NCBI GenBank assembly: GCA_001464275.1
Contig: LNFL01000057.1
Span: 37,016-101,015, forward strand
Reading direction: 5' to 3'
Length of the DNA stretch: 64,000 nucleotides
From: Actinobacteria bacterium Ga0077560
GTDB lineage: Bacteria > Actinomycetota > Thermoleophilia > Miltoncostaeales > Miltoncostaeaceae
Below are positions 58,512 to 64,000 of the stretch, piece by piece. The number at the start of each line of letters is the position of its first letter. The stretch's first letter is position 1. The position numbers and the translations under genes were made by a program. Below the pieces are notes generated by a model, which was not told the DNA's origin, did no database searches, and worked only from the letters and a program-made list of their open reading frames with translations.

Positions 58512-59900
58512 TCAGGAGGGTTTGGGGGCGCCCGGGCGGGCGTACCGCACCCAGGTGATGATCGTGCACATCACCGCGAAGACCGCCCCGAACAGGTAGA
58601 ACAGCCACGGCGAGAACGTCGTGAGGCCGACCCCAAAGAAGAACGGCCCGAAGGCGGCGATCGCCGCGGTCCACCCGAGGACCCCGCCCGCCTGGCGGCG
58701 TTCGAAGATCATCGGCATCTGCTTGAAGGTCGATGCGTTGCCGATGCCGGCGAACAGGAAGATCACGAGCATCCCGTACAGGAACATGTCGAAGTCGGAC
58801 TTCAGCGCCGATGCGCTGGAGAGGTTCGGGTCGAGGTAGAACATCGTGAAGGTGATCGATCCGATGAGCCCGATGCCGGACACCAGGGTCCACTTGGCTC
58901 CGCCGGTCTTGTCGGTGAGCGGGCTGAACAGCACGCGCGCGCCGGCGCCGACCAGCGGCCCAAGGAACACGTACTTCACCGGGTCCGGCAGGCTGTAGCC
59001 GTCGATGAGCACCTGCGCCGCTGCACCGGTGCCGCTCACGATGTCCGGGTTCCCACCGCCGTACAGGTTCTTCATCAGCAGCCCGAACTGGGCCGACAGC
59101 CCACTGAAGGTGCCGAAGGTCATGATGTACAGCAGCGTCATCCACCAGGTGTCCTGGTTGCGGAAGATGTCGAACTGCTGGCGGACGTTGGCGGTCACCG
59201 GCACCGAGCGCAGCAGCGTCCAGGCCAGCACCGCACCCACCAGGATGAACGGGATGTAGATCCAGGCGGCGTTCTGGTACCAGACCTCCTCGGCGGGCTT
59301 GCCGGGCTTGGGGACCATGAACTGCGACCCGCCCACCAGCGCGAACCCGATCAGCCACGGGGTCAACAGCTGCACCAACGACACGCCGAAGTTCCCGATG
59401 CCGGCCTGGATGCCCAAGGCGGTGCCCTGCTTGCTGCGGGGGAAGAAGTACGAGGTGCTCGGCATGAACCCGGAGAACGCCCCGCCGCCGATCCCGGAGA
59501 GGAACGACAGGGCCAGCAGCCACCAGTAGGAGGTGCCGGAGTCCTGGACGGCGATCCCCCACCCCACCACCGGGATCAGCAGCAGGACCGTGGTCAACGT
59601 GACCAGCTTGCGCGTCCCAATAATGGGCGGCAGCACCATCCACACGAGGCGCATCAGGCCGCCGGACAGCCCCGGCATCGCCGTGAGCCAGTAGAGCTCA
59701 TCGGTGCTGATCTCGAAGCCCAGGTTGGTGAGCTTGGGGGCGATCGCGCTCGCCAGGAACCATGAGGCGAAACACAGCGTGAGGGTGAACGTCGTGATCG
59801 ACAGGGTGCGCCACGCCAGGCGGCTGTCCCATCGTTCAGGATCCTCCGGATCCCAATCCTGAAGCCATTCACCGCCTCGTCGCCCGGTGTCGGTACTCAT
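58512..59900 (-). CDS. narK: NarK-type nitrate/nitrite transporter, second copy
   Basis: 462 aa, 12 membrane helices, major facilitator superfamily. NarK signatures are GLSGGLMRLVWMVLPPIIGTRK near helix 2 and GIQAGIGNFGVSLVQLLTPW near helix 5, both with the Gly-rich nitrate-signature pattern. The N-terminal WDPEDPERWD is the actinobacterial/proteobacterial NarK2-type leader. It probably exchanges nitrate for nitrite. Its start overlaps the stop of the upstream narK gene. Confidence 0.9.
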   Translation of the reverse strand: MSTDTGRRGGEWLQDWDPEDPERWDSRLAWRTLSITTFTLTLCFASWFLASAIAPKLTNLGFEISTDELYWLTAMPGLSGGLMRLVWMVLPPIIGTRKLVTLTTVLLLIPVVGWGIAVQDSGTSYWWLLALSFLSGIGGGAFSGFMPSTSYFFPRSKQGTALGIQAGIGNFGVSLVQLLTPWLIGFALVGGSQFMVPKPGKPAEEVWYQNAAWIYIPFILVGAVLAWTLLRSVPVTANVRQQFDIFRNQDTWWMTLLYIMTFGTFSGLSAQFGLLMKNLYGGGNPDIVSGTGAAAQVLIDGYSLPDPVKYVFLGPLVGAGARVLFSPLTDKTGGAKWTLVSGIGLIGSITFTMFYLDPNLSSASALKSDFDMFLYGMLVIFLFAGIGNASTFKQMPMIFERRQAGGVLGWTAAIAAFGPFFFGVGLTTFSPWLFYLFGAVFAVMCTIITWVRYARPGAPKPS

Positions 59901-61294
59901 GCGTGCGCCTCTTTTTCACTCTGGGGAACGAGCAGTCCGTGGGGCCGGTCCTCGGTGGCGCCGCGCGGCGCCTCCATGTGCCTGGCCAGCTCGGGCGACT
60001 GCGTGTGGAGCATGTGGACCACCGTCCAGTGCATCCACGCCAGGCAGACCAGCGTGAGCACGAACAGGATCAGGAAGGTGGAGGAGGGGAACCCGGTCCA
60101 TTGCTGGGCGTAGGCGAACATGGGCGGGAGGAAGAACCCGCCGAGCCCGCCCAACATCCCCACCAGGCCACCCACCGAGCCCACGTTGTCGGGGAAGTAC
60201 TCGGGGATGTGCTTGTAGACGGCGGCCTTGCCGACGCCCATCGCGCAGCCCAACACGAACACCACCAGCACGAACGGCACGAGGCTGATGGTGTACGGGA
60301 GCACCTCGCGGGGACCCGAGGTCGTGTCGACGACGATGTGGCCGTTAGGCATCTGGAGCACGCCGGCGGCGAGGGCCATGACCGCGAAGGTCCAGTACAT
60401 GGCGCGGCGCGCCCCGAAGCGGTCGCTGAACCATCCGCCGACCGGTCGCAGCAGCGACGCGGGGAAGATGAACGTCGCCGTCAGCAGCGCCGCGGTCTGC
60501 AGGCTGACGTCGAAGTTGTCGACGTAGTACTTGGGCAGCCACGCGGCGAGGGCCACGTACGCCCCGAAGACGACCACGTAGTAGAGGGAGAACCTCCACA
60601 CCCGCGCCTCGCGGAGCGGCACGAGCTGCTCGCGCAGCGGCCTCCCGCGGCCCGGGGTGCGGTCGTGGCGAGGGCACGCGATCCAGACGCCGATCCCGAG
60701 GGACACCAGCAGTGCCGCGTAGATCACCGGGACGATCCGCCACCCGCCGTCGAAGACCCCCAGGTACGTGGCGCCCGCCGTCCCGGTGATGAGCGGGGGG
60801 CCGATGAACTTGGTGACCGATGCGCCGACGTTGCCGGCGCCGAACACGCCGAGGGCGAATCCCTGCCGCTCCCTGGGGAACCACGCCGAGTTCCAGGCGA
60901 TGCCCGCGCTGAACGAGTTGCCCGCAAAACCGATCAGGAAGGCCAACACGAGCAGCACGCCGTAGTCGTGGGCCCGGGACACCAGGAACGTGGGGACCGA
61001 GCAGGCGATGAGCATCGCGCTGATGACGGCGCGCCCGCCGATCCGGTCGGCCAGCATGCCCATCGGGAGTCGCCACAGCGACCCGTTGAGTACGGCGACC
61101 GCGGTCAGCCACGCCAGCTGGACGTCGCTGAGGCCCAGTTCTTTGCGGATCGGCACGCCCAGGATGCCGAACATGAGCCACACCGCGAACAGGACGGTGA
61201 AGGCCAGGGTCGACATCACCAGGACGCGCCGCCTCCCGCTGACGTCGGCTTCGGGCAGCGGAGGTGCTCCCCCGTGCGGGGCCGCCGTGCTCAT
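59897..61294 (-). CDS. narK: NarK-type nitrate transporter, first copy
   Basis: 465 aa, 12 membrane helices. Signature segments are AVLNGSLWRLPMGMLADRIGGR and FAGNSFSAGIAWNSAWFPRERQGFALGVFGAGNVGASV, and FPDNVGSVGGLVGMLGGLGGFFLPP. This is the NarK1-like type, usually a nitrate/proton symporter, paired with the NarK2-like exchanger downstream. Sixteen bases separate it from narI. The pair would feed and drain the respiratory nitrate reductase. Confidence 0.9.
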   Translation of the reverse strand: MSTAAPHGGAPPLPEADVSGRRRVLVMSTLAFTVLFAVWLMFGILGVPIRKELGLSDVQLAWLTAVAVLNGSLWRLPMGMLADRIGGRAVISAMLIACSVPTFLVSRAHDYGVLLVLAFLIGFAGNSFSAGIAWNSAWFPRERQGFALGVFGAGNVGASVTKFIGPPLITGTAGATYLGVFDGGWRIVPVIYAALLVSLGIGVWIACPRHDRTPGRGRPLREQLVPLREARVWRFSLYYVVVFGAYVALAAWLPKYYVDNFDVSLQTAALLTATFIFPASLLRPVGGWFSDRFGARRAMYWTFAVMALAAGVLQMPNGHIVVDTTSGPREVLPYTISLVPFVLVVFVLGCAMGVGKAAVYKHIPEYFPDNVGSVGGLVGMLGGLGGFFLPPMFAYAQQWTGFPSSTFLILFVLTLVCLAWMHWTVVHMLHTQSPELARHMEAPRGATEDRPHGLLVPQSEKEAHA

Positions 61295-61310
61295 CGTTCC
61301 TCCCTCTCCG

Positions 61311-62021
61311 TCAGGTCCGGGCGCCGGCGGACCGTGCGGATCCGCCGCGCGTGCGGTACAGGATGTTGCTGCGTGTCAGGTACTTCACGGGCACGCTCCA
61401 GGCGTGCACGAGCCGGCTGAACGGCCACAGTGCGTAGAGCAGGAATCCGGCGATCACGTGGAGCCGGTACACCACCGGGGCCTCGGTGATCAGCGCCGCG
61501 TCGGGCCGCAGCAGGAACAGGTCGCGGAAGTACGGTGCGACCGTCTCCCGGTAGTCATAGCCGCCGCCGATGAGGTTCTCGCCCACGGTGGCGTACATGC
61601 CGGAAACCAACATCACCCCGAGCAGGAGGTAGGTGAGGCGGTCGGTGCGCGTCGTCACCGCACGCACGCGGGTGTCGGTGCCGCGGCGCAGCATGAGCAG
61701 GACGAACCCGGTGAGCATCAGGAGCCCCGAGGCGGTGCCGGCGGTGACCGACACCGCGTGGTACATGTCCTCCGTGACACCGGCCCACTCGGTGAGCGAG
61801 GCGGGCACGAGAATCCCGAGGATGTGGCCGCCGAGCACCGCGAAGAACCCGAGGTGGAACAGCAGCACGCCGGCGCGAAGCCGCCGGCTCTCGAGCAGCT
61901 GGGAGGACCGCGTGGTCCAGCCCACCTGGTCGGTCCGGTACCGCCAGATGTGGCCGACCACGAACACGGTGATCGCCACATATGGCAGCACCACCCACAG
62001 CAGCGTCTCCACGCGGGTCAT
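61311..62021 (-). CDS. narI: Respiratory nitrate reductase gamma subunit NarI
   Basis: 236 aa cytochrome b subunit with five membrane helices. Heme-ligand His are in LLFHLGFFAVLGGHILG and the later VVYRLHVIAGFLLYALWPFSRLVHAW. It oxidises menaquinol and passes electrons to NarH. ATGA overlap with narJ. Operon order narH-narJ-narI-narK-narK on the minus strand. Confidence 0.94.
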   Translation of the reverse strand: MTRVETLLWVVLPYVAITVFVVGHIWRYRTDQVGWTTRSSQLLESRRLRAGVLLFHLGFFAVLGGHILGILVPASLTEWAGVTEDMYHAVSVTAGTASGLLMLTGFVLLMLRRGTDTRVRAVTTRTDRLTYLLLGVMLVSGMYATVGENLIGGGYDYRETVAPYFRDLFLLRPDAALITEAPVVYRLHVIAGFLLYALWPFSRLVHAWSVPVKYLTRSNILYRTRGGSARSAGART

Positions 62022-62662
62022 GCCGGCCTCCTGACGGGTGCGCAGGCGGCCAGGGGCCGCACGGGTTCGGGCATCACCTCGGGCGGGGCGAAGGGCTCGA
62101 GGCCGACCGCCTCATCGGGCGGCCCCTGCGCCGCCATCCGGCGCACCTCCGCCTGCTCCTCGGCGCTCAGCTCGGGGAGGGTCAGGCACAACGCCTCGAC
62201 GACCTGGCGATACGGGGTCGCGTTGTCCGCGAGCGCGAGGCGCAGCAGTTCAATGACGGGGCGGTACTCGGCGAGCAGCCGCCCTCCCTCATCCGGGCAC
62301 GCGTCGACGAACTCGAGCAGCACCGGGAGGTGGTCCGGCAGCTCCGGCCCCTCGAACGCCATCCCGGCCGCCGTGTAGCGCTGGCGGAGCTTGAGCAGGG
62401 CCAGGCCCCGCTGCCTGCGGTCGCCGTGGGTCGGGTAGGTCAGGTCGAGGCACGTACGCTTGCTGAAGTCGAAGGTCTCGCTGTAGCTGCGCTGCAGCTC
62501 GTCCGGCCGCGCCGCGCCCCACCACTCCAGGAACTCCCGGAGCCGCCGGGTCGCAGCGGTGTCGCCCAGCGCCTGGGCCGCCTCCATCACCTCGGCCCGG
62601 TCGGCCACGATCTCGGCGTCCGGGTACCGGAGCACGATCGACATGATCAGGAACGGGCCCAT
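62018..62662 (-). CDS. narJ: Nitrate reductase assembly chaperone NarJ
   Basis: 214 aa from ATG 62660-62662 that shares one base with the narH stop (TGATG); the longer track ORF lies in narH sequence. All-alpha TorD/NarJ fold: LREFLEWWGAARPDELQRSYSETFDFSKRTCLDLTYPTHGDRRQRG is the family hallmark, followed by DHLPVLLEFVDACPDEGGRLL. Inserts the molybdenum cofactor into NarG. The Pro-rich tail is not conserved. Confidence 0.92.
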   Translation of the reverse strand: MGPFLIMSIVLRYPDAEIVADRAEVMEAAQALGDTAATRRLREFLEWWGAARPDELQRSYSETFDFSKRTCLDLTYPTHGDRRQRGLALLKLRQRYTAAGMAFEGPELPDHLPVLLEFVDACPDEGGRLLAEYRPVIELLRLALADNATPYRQVVEALCLTLPELSAEEQAEVRRMAAQGPPDEAVGLEPFAPPEVMPEPVRPLAACAPVRRPA

Positions 62663-64000
62663 CACGCCCCCTGCGGGTTCGGCGTGAGGGTCGGCCCGGC
62701 GGGCGCGCAGCCGCAGTCGCCGCCGCATGCATCACCACTGGAGGCCGGCGGGGGCGGGGCCGGTGCGGTCATGTGGAACGCCTCGACGGCCTGGGTGACG
62801 GTCGGGCCGCAGCCGCCGGGGCCGCCGGCGAACTCCAGACCGCAGGCGCCCTGGGCGGTGGTGAGGTCCAGCGCCACCTCGGCGTGCGCCTTCGGGATGA
62901 CGAACCGGTCGTCGAACTTGGCGAGCGCGAGGAGCCGGTACATGTCCTCCATGTCCCCCGGGTCCATCCCGACCGACTCGGCGACCGAGAGGTCACCGGT
63001 GCCGGTGATGGTGCGCTCACGCATGTAGCGCCGCATCGCCGCGAGCTGCTTGAGCACCCGCCGGATGACCGCGTCGTCGCCGGCGGCGAGCAGGTTCGAC
63101 AGGTACCGCACCGGGATGCGCAGCCGGTCGATCGCCGGGAACACGTCATCCGGGTCGGCGTCGCTTCCCTCGCCCTCGATCATCCCCATCACCGGGGACA
63201 GCGGCGGGACGTACCAGACCATCGGCAGCGTCCGGTACTCGGGGTGCAGCGGGAGGGCGACCCGGTACTTCATCGCGAGCGCGTACACCGGTGAGCGCCG
63301 GGCGGCCTGGATCCAGTCGTCCGGGATTCCCTGCTCGGCCGCGGCGCGGCGGATCTCCGGGTCCTCCGGATCCAGGAACACGTCCAGCTGTGCGTCGAGG
63401 AGCTGCTTGGGGTCCGGCACCGACGCCGCGGCCTCGACCCGGTCCGCGTCGTACAGCACGACGCCGATGTACCGGATGCGCCCGACGCAGGTCTCGCTGC
63501 ACACGGTGGGCATCCCGGCCTCGACGCGCGGGTAGCACAGCGTGCACTTCTCGGCCTTGCCGGACTGCCAGTTGAAGTACACCTTCTTGAAGGGGCAGTT
63601 GCTGACGCACATCCGCCAGCCGCGGCACGCCTCCTGGTCCACCAGCACGATGCCGTCCTCCTCGCGCTTGTACATCGCGCCGGACGGGCATGACGCCACG
63701 CAGCTCGGGTTCAGGCAGTGCTCGCAGATCCTCGGCAGGTACATCATGAACACCTGCTCGTACTCCATCCGCACGGCGTCCTCGACACCGCGCAGGTTGT
63801 AGTCGGCGAGCGCGTGCTGGGGGGCCCCGGCAAGGTCGTCCTCCCAGTTCGGCCCCCACTCGATGTCCATGGGCTTGCCGGAGATCTGGGAGATGGGGCG
63901 CGCGACGGGCTGATGCTCCGACGGCGCGGCGCTGGTCAGGTGCTCATAGTCGTAGGTGAACGGCTCGTAGTAGTCCTCGAGGGTGGGAAGATCCGGGTTG
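62662..64000 (-). CDS. narH: Respiratory nitrate reductase beta subunit NarH, partial (5' end beyond window)
   Basis: 446 codons are visible and the frame stays open to the window edge; the track start at 63870 is internal (SQISGKPMDIEWGPNWEDDL is a continuous NarH sequence). Ferredoxin-type clusters are ICEHCLNPSCVASCPSGAMYKR, GWRMCVSNCPFKKVYFNW, KAEKCTLCYPRVEAGMPTVCSETC, with the Trp/Cys of the cluster-2 type. It carries electrons from NarI to NarG. The C-terminus has an extra Cys-rich tail (CGGDCGC). narG presumably lies further right. Confidence 0.94.
   Translation of the reverse strand, partial: NPDLPTLEDYYEPFTYDYEHLTSAAPSEHQPVARPISQISGKPMDIEWGPNWEDDLAGAPQHALADYNLRGVEDAVRMEYEQVFMMYLPRICEHCLNPSCVASCPSGAMYKREEDGIVLVDQEACRGWRMCVSNCPFKKVYFNWQSGKAEKCTLCYPRVEAGMPTVCSETCVGRIRYIGVVLYDADRVEAAASVPDPKQLLDAQLDVFLDPEDPEIRRAAAEQGIPDDWIQAARRSPVYALAMKYRVALPLHPEYRTLPMVWYVPPLSPVMGMIEGEGSDADPDDVFPAIDRLRIPVRYLSNLLAAGDDAVIRRVLKQLAAMRRYMRERTITGTGDLSVAESVGMDPGDMEDMYRLLALAKFDDRFVIPKAHAEVALDLTTAQGACGLEFAGGPGGCGPTVTQAVEAFHMTAPAPPPPASSGDACGGDCGCAPAGPTLTPNPQGA

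Noticed and set aside
1-64000. CRISPR array
   Set aside because: No regularly spaced short direct repeats were found; the only multi-copy repeats are the four long scars.

Overview
The window is about 70% G+C. It has short intergenic gaps, many 4-base ATGA/GTGA overlaps, GTG starts and several TANNNT boxes placed directly before start codons. Together with the gene content (BMP-type ABC transporter, efeUOB, hmuTUV, cobalamin-riboswitched metE and nrd, narGHJI-type respiration) this suggests an actinobacterium (Actinomycetota), possibly a deep-branching or uncultured lineage. The lineage below phylum is not determinable by eye. No rRNA operon, CRISPR array, replication origin or complete prophage was seen.

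Region A (1-16.3 kb) is a pyridine-ring catabolic locus, nearly all on the minus strand. It has a GntR regulator, a BMP-type ABC transporter (binding lipoprotein, double ATPase, two permeases), an isopropylmalate-dehydrogenase-like enzyme, an alpha/beta hydrolase (N-formylmaleamate deformylase type) and NicX (2,5-dihydroxypyridine dioxygenase). It continues with a stand-alone PEP-synthase/PPDK ATP-binding protein and a molybdenum hydroxylase (FAD, 2Fe-2S and Mo subunits) with a separate SRPBCC subunit. The first codons of a probable maleate isomerase lie at the left edge, and a divergent NicF-type amidohydrolase lies at the right. The composition matches what is known of 3-hydroxypyridine (3hpd) clusters: 3-hydroxypyridine -> 2,5-dihydroxypyridine -> N-formylmaleamate -> maleamate -> maleate -> fumarate. 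An IS481-family element sits exactly in the stop codon of the GntR gene.

Region B (16.3-29.7 kb) starts with a tRNA-derived integration scar and a degenerate tRNA-like gene, followed by a DUF11 surface protein. It then carries an iron island: efeUOB (+), a heme-uptake operon DUF3386-hmuTUV-unknown (-), a 59-aa Cys-rich protein, a Fur-family regulator and a divergent ferritin. An ATP-grasp gene closes it.

Region C (29.7-38.4 kb) holds two cobalamin-riboswitch units controlling B12-independent enzymes: metE plus a MetE-like core protein, and nrdB-nrdA. The NrdB lacks the radical tyrosine and looks like a class Ic (Mn/Fe) R2.

Region D (38.4-55.9 kb) is accessory. It has an intact AbiE toxin-antitoxin pair, a methyltransferase, a sugar/glycan cluster, a flavoprotein / PhnD-like / radical-SAM operon with OsmC and TetR, a Phd-RelE pair with a nonsense-mutated toxin, a DUF433-DUF5615 pair, and a second, decayed AbiE locus with further gene fragments. 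Four direct copies of one scar (integrase-like C-terminal tail plus the 3' half of a CAU-anticodon tRNA) punctuate regions B and D, and three of them are followed by the same small ORF.

Region E (56-64 kb) has an AraC regulator, a secreted protein and an AhpD-like protein. It ends with the 3' part of a respiratory nitrate reductase operon (narH partial, narJ, narI, two narK) running off the right edge.
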